DNA of 13,790 bases from NCBI GenBank assembly GCA_035647835.1, contig DASRMS010000232.1, forward strand, positions 1 through 13,790, in the 5' to 3' direction. Positions 1 to 7,144 of the stretch are shown in pieces. How positions within the stretch are numbered: the stretch's first letter is position 1; each line of letters starts with the position of its first letter. This stretch comes from UBA9865 sp035647835. GTDB lineage: Bacteria; Bacillota; Dethiobacteria; Dethiobacterales; Dethiobacteraceae. Both the position numbers and the translations under genes were made by a program. The notes under the pieces are model-generated. The model had not been told where the DNA came from, did not search any database, and was given only the letters and a program-made list of their open reading frames with translations.

Positions 1-91
1 ATATAATATTGATGAAAATGTAGTTAGTTAAATTATTTTTTACTATAAATGCATATACTAATGTTGCAATTTGTCTCTTAGCTGCTGCTAG

Positions 92-133
92 ACGTTCAGC
101 TAACGTTCAGTACGGACTGCTTCTCTGAACGTT
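92..133. repeat. Direct plus inverted repeat of ACGTTCAG
   Basis: ACGTTCAG occurs at 92-99 and again at 103-110, one helical turn apart (11 bp). The second copy is the left arm of a perfect 9-bp inverted repeat, AACGTTCAG at 102-110 with CTGAACGTT at 125-133 and a 14-nt loop. The right arm is followed by only a short T-run, so a terminator of an upstream gene is possible but weak. The duplicated left arm would also fit a protein-binding site. The arrangement is seen directly; the function is unknown. Confidence 0.5.
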
Positions 134-166
134 TTAAGATAAATAATACGCATTAGTTGGAGGTGA

Positions 167-234
167 GTTACTTAAAAACGCATGACATTCTACGTTAGTG
201 TAAGCTGTTAAAAAGTGCAGTTTTTAAGAGTAAC
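167..234. repeat. Long imperfect inverted repeat (stem-loop) in corrinoid gene leader
   Basis: GTTAC (167-171) pairs with GTAAC (230-234). TTAAAAAC (172-179) pairs with GTTTTTAA (220-227), leaving a 2-nt bulge at 228-229. GCA (180-182) can extend the stem with TGC (216-218) across a 1-nt bulge. That gives about 16 base pairs enclosing a loop of 33 nt. There is no T-tract after it, so it does not look like a simple terminator. It may be a leader RNA structure or a degenerate mobile-repeat remnant. Confidence 0.45.
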
Positions 235-351
235 ATATGATGTGCTATCATTTTCAACAAAGATTCACAAGGGAACTTATACATTTAAATGTGTGAAGTC
301 TGTTTTAAGAATGGTGAAGATGCACTCGCAGAAAGGGGTAAGCATTCAATC

Positions 352-990
352 ATGAACGAATTAGCTAAAGCATTACGCGATTTAAGTGAGGACAAGGTGA
401 ACGAGCTGGTAGATGAAAAACTAGCACAAAAAGTTTCACCGATTGAGATTATTAATGAGTTAAACGAAGGCATTGTGGCCGTTGGTGAATTGTATGCTTC
501 AGGTCAATATTTTCTTACCGAACTGATGTTTTCTGGTGAAATAATGCAAGGATTACTGTCTAAGCTGGAACCTTTTATTGCCGTCAAAAGTTCCGAAGGC
601 ACAATTGTTGGCACTGTCGTCATTGGCACAGTTCGTGGTGATATTCATGACATCGGCAAAAATATTGTTGTTAACCTACTCCGTAGTCATCGGTTTAAAG
701 TAATTGATCTAGGCGTAGATGTACCGGCAGAAAAGTTTGTAGAAATGGTACGGACAAGTGGCACGAAGGTAGTAGGTTTAAGTGCTTTATTGAATACAAC
801 ATATCCAGAAATGAAAAATGTGGTTACGGCCTTAGAGAAGGCTGGCTTAAGAGATCAAGTTAAAGTAATTATTGGCGGCACTATTGTCAGCGAAGCTGTG
901 CGTGAATTTACCGGTGCAGACGCCTATGCTACTGATGCTGTAAAAGGTATTGAGTACTGTAAGCGTGTTTATCAAGCTGCACAAGTATAG
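352..990 (+). CDS. Corrinoid (B12-binding) methyltransferase carrier protein
   Basis: This is a cytoplasmic corrinoid protein of the MtbC/MttC/MtmC type, which shuttles a methyl group on cobalt between a substrate-specific methyltransferase and a second methyltransferase. Residues 1-80 form the helical B12-binding cap, with a GELYASGQYFLTEL-type motif near 45-58. Residues 85-212 form the Rossmann-like cobalamin domain. The DxHxxG signature is D97, H99 and G102, where the histidine is the expected lower axial cobalt ligand. SALLNTT (144-150) and GG (175-176) are the other cofactor-contact loops. The start at 352 gives 212 aa, the usual length, and the family's normal N-terminus. An in-frame ATG at 289 would add 21 unusual residues (two Cys). 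Neither start has a well-spaced SD. No partner methyltransferase lies in the window, so the substrate cannot be assigned. Confidence 0.85.
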   Translation: MNELAKALRDLSEDKVNELVDEKLAQKVSPIEIINELNEGIVAVGELYASGQYFLTELMFSGEIMQGLLSKLEPFIAVKSSEGTIVGTVVIGTVRGDIHDIGKNIVVNLLRSHRFKVIDLGVDVPAEKFVEMVRTSGTKVVGLSALLNTTYPEMKNVVTALEKAGLRDQVKVIIGGTIVSEAVREFTGADAYATDAVKGIEYCKRVYQAAQV

Positions 991-998
991 AGACAACT

Positions 999-1033
999 AA
1001 CGGTGCTCAAGCAAACGCTTAGCACCGTTTCTG
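999..1033 (+). terminator. Rho-independent terminator of the corrinoid gene
   Basis: AACGGTGCT (999-1007) pairs perfectly with AGCACCGTT (1021-1029). After a single bulged C, an inner AAGC/GCTT (1009-1012 with 1017-1020) closes on an AAAC loop. The 3' side runs into TTTCTGTTT, a short and interrupted T-tract. It begins 8 bp after the corrinoid stop codon and ends just before the SCIFF promoter, separating the two transcripts. Confidence 0.75.
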
Positions 1034-1043
1034 TTTGCATATC

Positions 1044-1072
1044 TTTACCGTTTGCCTCATTTGTGCTATAAT
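1044..1072 (+). promoter_or_regulatory. Sigma-A promoter with extended -10 for the SCIFF gene
   Basis: A -35 TTTACC (1044-1049) is followed by a 17-bp spacer and a perfect TATAAT (1067-1072). The -10 is preceded by TGC, giving the extended TGnTATAAT form. The predicted transcript starts near 1079, about 26 nt before the SCIFF start codon. This is one of the two best promoters in the window and suggests strong, independent expression of the precursor peptide. Confidence 0.8.
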
Positions 1073-1104
1073 TAGGCTGTAATCTGGAGAAGGAGGCAAA
1101 TCCT

Positions 1105-1257
1105 ATGGAAAAGAAACATATTGTTACTGTAAATCCTGAGGCTGCAGAAGCTTTCAGCGTACATACTGGTTGTGGTGAGTGTCCCACATCCTGCCAATCG
1201 GCTTGTAAAACTTCATGTACTGTCGCTAACCAACCTTGTATCAAAGAGAAAAACTAA
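1105..1257 (+). CDS. scfA: SCIFF ranthipeptide precursor (six cysteines in forty-five)
   Basis: This is a 50-residue precursor of the SCIFF family, a ribosomally made peptide whose cysteines are linked through thioethers to neighbouring residues by a radical SAM enzyme. The six hallmark cysteines are C23, C26, C30, C34, C38 and C45, in the near-invariant core CGECPTSCQSACKTSC. Residues 1-22 act as the leader. An AAGGAGG (1090-1096) lies 8 nt before the ATG, and a strong promoter sits directly upstream. The maturase gene follows 186 bp downstream, as is usual for this family. The biological role of mature SCIFF is not established; quorum-type signalling has been proposed for some ranthipeptides. 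The gene is short and easily missed by gene callers. Identification rests on the cysteine pattern and the neighbouring maturase. Confidence 0.95.
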   Translation: MEKKHIVTVNPEAAEAFSVHTGCGECPTSCQSACKTSCTVANQPCIKEKN

Positions 1258-1292
1258 TCATCAGGATAACTACTTAATGAAGTAAGCGTGAT

Positions 1293-1329
1293 AGCGTGCT
1301 ATAAGCAATTAATGCACGCTTTTCTTGTT
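1293..1329 (+). terminator. Probable terminator or attenuator between SCIFF gene and maturase
   Basis: AGCGTGC (1293-1299) pairs with GCACGCT (1314-1320) around a 14-nt loop and is followed by TTTTCTTGTT. An alternative upstream arm, AAGCGTG (1284-1290), can pair with CACGCTT (1315-1321), so two mutually exclusive stems exist. A moderate T-tract suggests partial termination, which would give more peptide than maturase mRNA. Confidence 0.6.
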
Positions 1330-1390
1330 AAATGAACATGAACTAAGAAAGTCTTAATCGCGGAATTACCCTTTTATTGAGCAGGTCGGC

Positions 1391-1415
1391 GCGACAAAGA
1401 ACCGTCCCCTGTCAC
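1391..1415. repeat. REP-like palindromic fragment
   Basis: The segment holds AAAGAACCGTCCCCTGTCAC, with GACA (1393-1396) and TGTC (1410-1413) as inverted ends. From memory, very similar sequences (complement GACAGGGGACGGTTCTTT) are scattered in intergenic DNA of many clostridial genomes and resemble REP elements associated with RAYT/IS200-like transposases. Only one copy is visible here, so repeat status cannot be shown from this window alone. Confidence 0.45.
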
Positions 1416-1443
1416 ACTTGAGATGAAATGAGGAAGAGAGCCA

Positions 1444-2796
1444 ATGGTTCATACATTTAAAATGCATGATTTAAATTTAGCGCTAGATGTGGAAAGTGGC
1501 GCTTTACATATTTTAGACGATGCTTCTTATTACGCCGTGGAGATGCTGATAAAGGGTGCCGCCCCTTTAGAAGTAAAACAAGCACTGGCGGCAGCTTTTG
1601 GCCAAGCAATGGCTGAGCAGGTTGCGGCAGAAATAGCTGACCTACAAACTCAAGGATTATTGTTCAGTGAAAAAAGAGCACTTGATTTAACTACGGATGA
1701 TGCCGTCAAAGCACTTTGTTTGAATTTAGCCCATGAATGTAATATGCGCTGTACGTACTGTTTTGCTAGTGAAGGACACTATGGCGGCACGAGAGGCCTC
1801 ATGCCGCTTGACACTGCTAAAGAAGCTGTTGACTTCTTGCTGCGGGCCAGTAAAGAAAGACGCCATTGTGAAATTGACTTTTTCGGCGGCGAACCGACTC
1901 TAAATTTTGACGTTTTAAAAGAGACTGTTGCTTATGGACGTGAGCAGGCAGCCAAACTAGACAAAGTATTAAAATTCACTATTACCACCAACGCCTTACA
2001 TTTAACTGAAGAAATGATCAGTTTTATCAATGACGAACAATTGAGTCTAGTTTTGTCGCTAGATGGCCGAGAAGCTGTACATGACAGATTTCGTGTGCTG
2101 CCCAGCGGGGCTGGCAGTTGGCGGCAAGTATTGGCTAATTGCCAGAAAATAGTTGCTGGGCGGCAGGACAATAACTATTACCTGCGCGGCACTTATACAC
2201 GACATAACCTTGATTTTGCTGAAGATGTCAAGGAAATGGTGCGTCATGGTTTTACTTCTCTTTCGCTAGAACCAGTTGTTTTGGCGGCGGAAGCAGAACA
2301 GGCTTTACAGCAAGAGGATTTGCCAAGCTTATTTGCGGAATATGAAAAATTGGTTGCTCTCTTATGGGACTGGGAACAAGAGGGCAAGAAAATATACTTT
2401 TTCCATTTTGAGTTAGATTTACACCAAGGCCCCTGTGCCAAAAAACGAGCTTTAGGTTGTGGAGCAGGGAATGCTTATTTGGCTGTGACGCCGGATGGGA
2501 AAATATATCCTTGCCACCAGTTTGCTGATCAAGCAGAGTTTTGTGCTGGACAAGTGGCAACGGGTGTCGATAGCGACAGTTTAAACCGCTTTCAAGTGGT
2601 AGACTCGGTGGAAAAAGAAGCATGCCGAGATTGTTTTGCCCGCTTTTTCTGTGGCGGTGGTTGTCATGCGGCGGCGTGGAATATTAATCATGATTTTCTA
2701 AAGCCATATGCTTTAGGCTGTGAACTACATCGAAAAAGAGTGGAATGTGGTCTTTATTTACAGGCCAAACGCAGCTTGGCCAAAATGAATGGGTGA
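1444..2796 (+). CDS. scfB: SCIFF radical SAM maturase (SPASM domain)
   Basis: The enzyme uses S-adenosylmethionine radical chemistry to install Cys-to-residue thioether links in the SCIFF peptide. The first 80 residues match the PqqD-like peptide-recognition region of this family (an inference from position). The radical SAM core starts with C99, C103 and C106 (CNMRCTYC), the ligands of the SAM-binding 4Fe-4S cluster, and has GGEP at 148-151. The C-terminal SPASM region carries C331, C339, C357, C394, C397, C403, C407 and C426, ligands for two auxiliary clusters; the CxxCxxxxxCxxxC run is intact. At 450 aa it has the normal family length. GAGGAAGAG lies just before the ATG at 1444. The gene stops 5 bp before rarA, so it heads the downstream run, possibly fed by read-through from the SCIFF promoter. 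Confidence 0.95.
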   Translation: MVHTFKMHDLNLALDVESGALHILDDASYYAVEMLIKGAAPLEVKQALAAAFGQAMAEQVAAEIADLQTQGLLFSEKRALDLTTDDAVKALCLNLAHECNMRCTYCFASEGHYGGTRGLMPLDTAKEAVDFLLRASKERRHCEIDFFGGEPTLNFDVLKETVAYGREQAAKLDKVLKFTITTNALHLTEEMISFINDEQLSLVLSLDGREAVHDRFRVLPSGAGSWRQVLANCQKIVAGRQDNNYYLRGTYTRHNLDFAEDVKEMVRHGFTSLSLEPVVLAAEAEQALQQEDLPSLFAEYEKLVALLWDWEQEGKKIYFFHFELDLHQGPCAKKRALGCGAGNAYLAVTPDGKIYPCHQFADQAEFCAGQVATGVDSDSLNRFQVVDSVEKEACRDCFARFFCGGGCHAAAWNINHDFLKPYALGCELHRKRVECGLYLQAKRSLAKMNG

Positions 2797-2801
2797 TTAT
2801 A

Positions 2802-4142
2802 ATGGATATCTTTACCCTGCGTGAGGAAGAGGAATTGAAACAACATGGTCCTTTAGCTTTACGCTTGCGTCCCAAAAGCCTTTCAGAGTTTGCAGGACAA
2901 AAACATCTGGTTGGTGTGGGTAAGCCTTTACGGCGTTTAATTGAAAGTGATGTTTTATCATCTCTGCTTTTTTACGGACCACCAGGAACCGGCAAAACCA
3001 CATTAGCTGAAATAATTGCTGTAAAAACAAATGCAGCCTTTGTACGTGTTAATGCTGTGGCCTCCGGTGTGAGTGAATTACGTAAAATCATGGAGGCTGC
3101 GCGGATGCGTTTAGCCCAGGATGGCAAACGAACTGTGCTTTTTATTGATGAAATCCACCGTTTTAATAAAGCGCAGCAGGATGCTTTACTGCCGGCTGTA
3201 GAAAAAGGATTGGTTGTTTTGATTGGTGCAACTACTGAAAACCCCTATTTTACAGTAAATGCACCTCTGCTTTCCCGTATGCGTATTTTCCCTTTTGAAC
3301 CTTTGCTTGAAAATGATATCACCGAACTATTACTGCGCGCACTCGTCGTGCCCGAAGCACGTCTCGCTGCTGTCAACTTGACAGAAGAGGCTCTGGAGCA
3401 TCTGGCGATTATGGCAAATGGTGATGCTCGCTCGGCTTTAAATGCTTTAGAATTAGCCGCGGCTTTAGCACAGGCAGATGAGCAGGGGCAAAAAATAATT
3501 GATTTGCAGTTAGCAGAAGAGGCTGTGCAGCGTCGTGCCGTTGTCTATGACCGGGACGGCGACGCACATTATGATGTCATTTCTGCCTTTATCAAATCTG
3601 TGCGCGGTTCAGATCCTGACGCTGCGCTTTTTTGGCTGGCGCGCATGCTGGAAGCTGGTGAAGATCCGCTATTTATCGCCCGGCGTATTGTTATTCTGGC
3701 CTCTGAAGATATCGGTAATGCTGATCCCCATGGCCTGTTAGTAGCGGTGGCGGCCACACAAGCTGTGCAGATGCTGGGAATGCCGGAAGGGCGTATCGCT
3801 TTGGCGCAAGCAACTACTTATCTGGCGGCGGCACCAAAAAGTAATGCTGCCTATCTTGGCATTGATGAAGCTTTAGCCTTGGTTAAAAAGAGCCCCGGGG
3901 AAAGGGTGCCGGTACATTTACGTGATACTAGCTACAGTGGAGCAAAAAAATCTGGTCAGGGCAAAAAGTATCTCTACCCACATAATTATCAGGGTAGTTT
4001 TGTAGTGCAAAATTACCTGCCGGAGGGTATGACTAGGCCTAAATTATATCAACCTGGAGAGAATGGCTATGAACGTTCCATTAAAGAACGTCTGGCGCGT
4101 TGGGATGCACAACGGCAGAGAAAAGGTGAAAAGGATGATTGA
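2802..4142 (+). CDS. rarA: Replication-associated recombination protein RarA (MgsA/Mgs1-type AAA+ ATPase)
   Basis: This is a clamp-loader-like AAA+ ATPase that acts at stalled replication forks and interacts with single-stranded DNA-binding protein. Visible motifs are Walker A GPPGTGKT (59-66), Walker B FIDEIHR (114-120), sensor 1 GATTEN (142-147) and the LLSRM arginine-finger region (156-160, R159). The C-terminal oligomerisation part is complete, with the family's YPHNYQGSFVVQNYLPEGM-type segment near the end. The ATG at 2802 gives 446 aa, the usual length, and the normal N-terminus; it lies 5 bp after the maturase stop. The in-frame ATG at 2745 would overlap the maturase by 52 bp and add 19 atypical residues, so I reject it. 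The last 8 bp overlap the next gene. It is called yrvN in Bacillus subtilis. Confidence 0.95.
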   Translation: MDIFTLREEEELKQHGPLALRLRPKSLSEFAGQKHLVGVGKPLRRLIESDVLSSLLFYGPPGTGKTTLAEIIAVKTNAAFVRVNAVASGVSELRKIMEAARMRLAQDGKRTVLFIDEIHRFNKAQQDALLPAVEKGLVVLIGATTENPYFTVNAPLLSRMRIFPFEPLLENDITELLLRALVVPEARLAAVNLTEEALEHLAIMANGDARSALNALELAAALAQADEQGQKIIDLQLAEEAVQRRAVVYDRDGDAHYDVISAFIKSVRGSDPDAALFWLARMLEAGEDPLFIARRIVILASEDIGNADPHGLLVAVAATQAVQMLGMPEGRIALAQATTYLAAAPKSNAAYLGIDEALALVKKSPGERVPVHLRDTSYSGAKKSGQGKKYLYPHNYQGSFVVQNYLPEGMTRPKLYQPGENGYERSIKERLARWDAQRQRKGEKDD

Positions 4143-4776
4143 TCGTTTTGATACAGTGGCGGCACCTGTGCGCGTAAAAATATCAGTAGGTGCGTGTCGC
4201 TTTATTGCCAGTGTCGCACGCAGTGATAGTGAAGGAAAAGCTAAAGCTTTTATTGAACAAATAAGTCAGGAATTTAGTGACGCCACTCACAATGCCTATG
4301 CTTATAAAATTGGACTGGGTGATGCAGCTATTTGTCGTCAGAGTGATGCGGCTGAACCGGCGGGTACGGCGGGCCCTCCCATGCTGCAAACGATCGAAAA
4401 TGCTGGCTTAACTAATGTTACTGTAGTGGGGACACGCTATTTCGGTGGTGTGAAGCTAGGCATTGGCGGTTTAGTGCGTGCTTACCGGGCCTGTGCCGAA
4501 GCTGGTTTACAGGCAGCCGCAAGGGTTACTGAAGTTTTTTATGAAACTGTTAAAATCGCCATCTCTTATGAGTTAATTGGCACAGTGCTGCGGGAAATTG
4601 CCTCCTGTAATGGTGAAGTAAGTGATGTTAAATATGGGGAGCAAGGAGCGAGGGTACTGGGTACTGTACCTTTATCGTCCTTGGAAAACTTGCAAATTAA
4701 ACTTCTTGAGGCTACCCGGGGTAAAGCAGAACTCACTTTGGGTGATACTAACAATAGTCGAGAAAAAGCGGAGTGA
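4135..4776 (+). CDS. yigZ: YigZ/YvyE family protein (IMPACT N-terminal domain, UPF0029)
   Basis: A 213-residue protein of the YigZ/IMPACT family, with an N-terminal UPF0029 domain and a C-terminal ferredoxin-like DUF1949 domain. The hallmark motifs are EPAGTAGPPML (74-84) and YFGGVKLGIGGLVRAY (102-117). Eukaryotic IMPACT regulates the Gcn2 kinase, but the bacterial role is unknown; nucleic-acid or ribosome-related functions have been suggested. The ATG at 4135 overlaps the rarA stop by 8 bp and is preceded by AGGTGA (4124-4129) at 5-nt spacing. This start gives the usual family length and N-terminus (MIDRFDTV, followed by the conserved domain). The frame stays open upstream to 4063, but that part lies inside rarA. 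The overlap implies translational coupling. Confidence 0.92.
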   Translation: MIDRFDTVAAPVRVKISVGACRFIASVARSDSEGKAKAFIEQISQEFSDATHNAYAYKIGLGDAAICRQSDAAEPAGTAGPPMLQTIENAGLTNVTVVGTRYFGGVKLGIGGLVRAYRACAEAGLQAAARVTEVFYETVKIAISYELIGTVLREIASCNGEVSDVKYGEQGARVLGTVPLSSLENLQIKLLEATRGKAELTLGDTNNSREKAE

Positions 4777-4780
4777 TAGC

Positions 4781-5887
4781 ATGACGGCAAAAAATAAAAA
4801 ACGTGTCGTGGTAGCGATGAGCGGCGGTGTTGATAGTTCACTGGCCGCTGCCTTGCTGACTGAGCAGGGTTATGATGTGATTGGTATGACCATGCGGTTA
4901 TGGGTCGCCGATGAATTTGAGGATGAAGCCAAACAATCCAGCCGCGGCTGTTGTTCGCTCTCCTCAGTAGAAGATGCCCGCAAGGTAGCCGATAAAATGG
5001 GTATACCTTATTATGTGGTAAATTTTAAGGAGCAGTTTCGGCAAAAAGTTGTTGATTATTTTATAGATCAATATCGGCAGGGACGCACCCCTAATCCCTG
5101 CATTGCCTGTAATCGCTACATGAAATTTGATCTGCTTTTGCAGCGCGCTTTAGATTTAGAAGCAGACTATCTCGCCACAGGCCATTATGCACGGGTAAGC
5201 TATGACCGAAACAAACAACGCTATCGCCTACAAAAAGCTAAAGATGCTGCCAAAGATCAAACTTATGCCCTCTATAATTTGACTCAGGAGCAGTTAGCCC
5301 ACACGCTATTTCCTTTAGGTGGCTATTTAAAAAGCGAAGTGCGCCAACTGGCAGCTGACTATGGTTTAGCAGTTGCGACTAAACCTGATAGCCAGGAAAT
5401 TTGCTTTATTCCCGATAATGATTATAAGCGTTTCCTTAAGGAAGAGAGTGAGCTGACGGCTGAGCCAGGACCAATTTTAGATGGCGCCGGCAACCAGCTG
5501 GGAACTCACCAAGGTTTGGTGAATTACACCGTGGGGCAGCGCAAGGGTTTAGGCCTTGCCGTGGGTAAACCAATGTTTGTGGTGAAATTAGATCTTGATC
5601 GTAATCAACTAATTGTGGGAGAAGATAAAGATGTTTATTTTAGCTCCCTGATTGCAGCAGACTGCAATTATATTTTGCTTGCAGACTTAACGGCACCGCT
5701 GCCAGTAAAAGTTAAAATACGCTATCACGCCCAGGAAACAGCGGGGATAGTAACACCACTGACCAGAGGTCATGTACGTGTAGATTTTGCCGAACCAGAA
5801 CGTGCAGTCACACCAGGCCAATCCGTCGTCTTCTACCAAGGTCAGGATGTACTGGGCGGCGGTATTATTCAAGAAGCGATCCGCTAG
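4781..5887 (+). CDS. mnmA: tRNA-specific 2-thiouridylase MnmA
   Basis: MnmA adenylates and thiolates U34 of tRNA-Lys, tRNA-Glu and tRNA-Gln in the cytoplasm, using sulfur from a cysteine desulfurase. The PP-loop is SGGVDSS (14-20). The catalytic region is TPNPCIACN (103-111), with C110 at the position of the E. coli nucleophile Cys102, and the partner cysteine is C208 in SQEICFI (204-210). C107 makes a CxxC motif where the E. coli enzyme has Asp-x-x-Cys (see findings). The protein is 368 aa, the normal length. The ATG at 4781 follows GGAG (4770-4773) and lies 4 bp after yigZ. The frame is open upstream to 4622, but that would lie within yigZ and add 53 non-family residues. No cysteine desulfurase gene is in the window. 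Confidence 0.97.
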   Translation: MTAKNKKRVVVAMSGGVDSSLAAALLTEQGYDVIGMTMRLWVADEFEDEAKQSSRGCCSLSSVEDARKVADKMGIPYYVVNFKEQFRQKVVDYFIDQYRQGRTPNPCIACNRYMKFDLLLQRALDLEADYLATGHYARVSYDRNKQRYRLQKAKDAAKDQTYALYNLTQEQLAHTLFPLGGYLKSEVRQLAADYGLAVATKPDSQEICFIPDNDYKRFLKEESELTAEPGPILDGAGNQLGTHQGLVNYTVGQRKGLGLAVGKPMFVVKLDLDRNQLIVGEDKDVYFSSLIAADCNYILLADLTAPLPVKVKIRYHAQETAGIVTPLTRGHVRVDFAEPERAVTPGQSVVFYQGQDVLGGGIIQEAIR

Positions 5888-5901
5888 AGAGAAGGGAAGT
5901 T

Positions 5902-7140
5902 ATGAAGGCAGAAATAATTGCTACAGGCACAGAATTATTGTTAGGGCAGACAGTTAATACCAACGCTCGCTTCTTATCGGAAAAGCTGGCGGAAAAAGGC
6001 ATAGATGTTTACTGGCAGACTGTGGTCGGCGATAATGCCCAACGGTTAGAAACAGCCTTACGTTTAGCCCTGTCACGTTCTGACTTAATTCTTACCTCAG
6101 GCGGCCTAGGCCCTACCATGGATGATCTCACTAAAGAAACTGTTGCTAAAGTTTTATCACTGCCCTTGGTAGTAGATGCTGACTGGAATGAACAATTAAC
6201 CACGATGTTTAAACTGCGCGGCAATGTGATGACTAACAATAATCTTAAGCAGGCACTGCTGCCTAGCGGTGCCAAGTTAATTACCAATGACAACGGTACA
6301 GCCCCTGGAGTATGGCTGGAGCACCAAGACAAAACTTTTGTGCTCTTACCAGGACCACCCCGTGAATTAGAACCAATGTTTACAGATAAAATTATGCCAT
6401 TATTGCCGGCTAGCGGCAGTAGTTTAGTTTCCCGGACCTTAAAAATAGTAGGTATCGGCGAATCAAGCTTGGAGGACAAGCTAGCTGAGCTTATTGCGGC
6501 ACAAACCAATCCCACCATTGCCCCCTTGGCAAAATTAGGAGAGGTGCATCTACGCTTAACAGCTAAAGCTCAAACCAGAGCAGAATGCCAACAGTTATTA
6601 GATCTGACTGAAGCAAAACTAACTGAGCGGCTCGGTGAGGCAGTTTATGCCAAAGACGAGCAGACAATGGCAACTGTGGTGGCGGAACTTTTAGAAAAAA
6701 GCCAACTAAAGCTGGCCCTGGCGGAATCATGCACAGGGGGTTATTTAGCACATACCCTAACCAATATTGCCGGCAGTTCTAAATTCTTTGTGGCAGGACT
6801 TGTTACTTATAGTAATGCTGCCAAGAGTAAACTTTTAGACATCCCTCTGCAGTTCATAGAAGAACACGATGCTGTTTCTGCAGAAGTAGGACGAGCGATG
6901 GCCAGTAATGTCAGACGAGCAGCACAAAGTGATTTAGGTATTGGTATTACCGGGATTGCCGGGCCTACAGGTGGAACAGCTGCCAAACCAGTTGGACTTG
7001 TTTATATAGCTTTGGCCACACCAGCCACAGTAACTTGCCAAAGGTTTAATTTTTTCGGGAAACGGGAGAATATAAAAGAACGGGCGGTCATCAGTGCATT
7101 AAATATGCTGCGTCTGTATCTTATGCAACAACTTGGGTGA
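5902..7140 (+). CDS. cinA: CinA family protein: MoCF-like nucleotide hydrolase domain plus NMN deamidase domain
   Basis: A two-domain CinA of 412 aa. The N-terminal domain (about 1-170) is of the MoaB/Mog/MoCF fold, with TGTELLLGQ (8-16), TSGGLGPTMDD (65-75) and LLPGPPRE (148-155); members act as ADP-ribose or NAD-related pyrophosphatases. The C-terminal domain (about 255-412) is PncC-like nicotinamide mononucleotide amidohydrolase, with AESCTGG (274-280) and GIAGPTGG (351-358). Together they process pyridine nucleotides, NMN being a by-product of NAD-dependent DNA ligase. The ATG at 5902 follows AAGGGAAG and lies 14 bp after mnmA. In several Gram-positive bacteria cinA is close to recA and in some is cotranscribed with it. 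Here one gene and a LexA-type site separate them. Confidence 0.95.
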   Translation: MKAEIIATGTELLLGQTVNTNARFLSEKLAEKGIDVYWQTVVGDNAQRLETALRLALSRSDLILTSGGLGPTMDDLTKETVAKVLSLPLVVDADWNEQLTTMFKLRGNVMTNNNLKQALLPSGAKLITNDNGTAPGVWLEHQDKTFVLLPGPPRELEPMFTDKIMPLLPASGSSLVSRTLKIVGIGESSLEDKLAELIAAQTNPTIAPLAKLGEVHLRLTAKAQTRAECQQLLDLTEAKLTERLGEAVYAKDEQTMATVVAELLEKSQLKLALAESCTGGYLAHTLTNIAGSSKFFVAGLVTYSNAAKSKLLDIPLQFIEEHDAVSAEVGRAMASNVRRAAQSDLGIGITGIAGPTGGTAAKPVGLVYIALATPATVTCQRFNFFGKRENIKERAVISALNMLRLYLMQQLG

Positions 7141-7144
7141 TAGG

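Larger units (their letters stand above)
1..351. other. Gene-poor leader upstream of the corrinoid protein gene
   Basis: I see no convincing gene here. The stretch is AT-rich, with a TATAAT at 2-7 whose -35 partner would lie outside the window and a TATACT at 54-59 without a good -35. Two inverted repeats (92-133 and 167-234) are listed separately. An SD-like GGAGGTGA at 159-166 precedes no start codon at proper spacing. The nearest ATG (182) opens a nine-codon frame, 15 nt downstream, which I do not accept as a gene. The cobalamin riboswitch B12 box was looked for and is not recognisable. Confidence 0.5.

Noticed and set aside
182..211. Nine-codon frame with two-base-perfect SD-like GGAGGTGA upstream
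   Set aside because: The spacing of 15 nt is too long, and the frame lies inside the loop region of the 167-234 stem.
1..351. Cobalamin riboswitch before the corrinoid gene
   Set aside because: No recognisable B12 box or the conserved core helices; only simple inverted repeats are seen.
972..1244. 90-residue reverse-strand reading frame over the SCIFF gene
   Set aside because: It is the antisense shadow of scfA and of the terminator; the + strand has a clear promoter, RBS and family match, and the reverse product resembles nothing.
2745..2801. Longer N-terminus for RarA
   Set aside because: It overlaps the maturase gene, and the added residues do not fit the family; ATG 2802 gives the standard N-terminus.
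4622..4780. Longer N-terminus for MnmA
   Set aside because: It lies within yigZ in another frame; the true start at 4781 has its own SD and normal family N-terminus.
6009..6518. 169-residue reverse-strand reading frame
   Set aside because: It lies fully inside cinA, which is intact with all motifs; the reverse product is low-complexity and has no supporting RBS or context.
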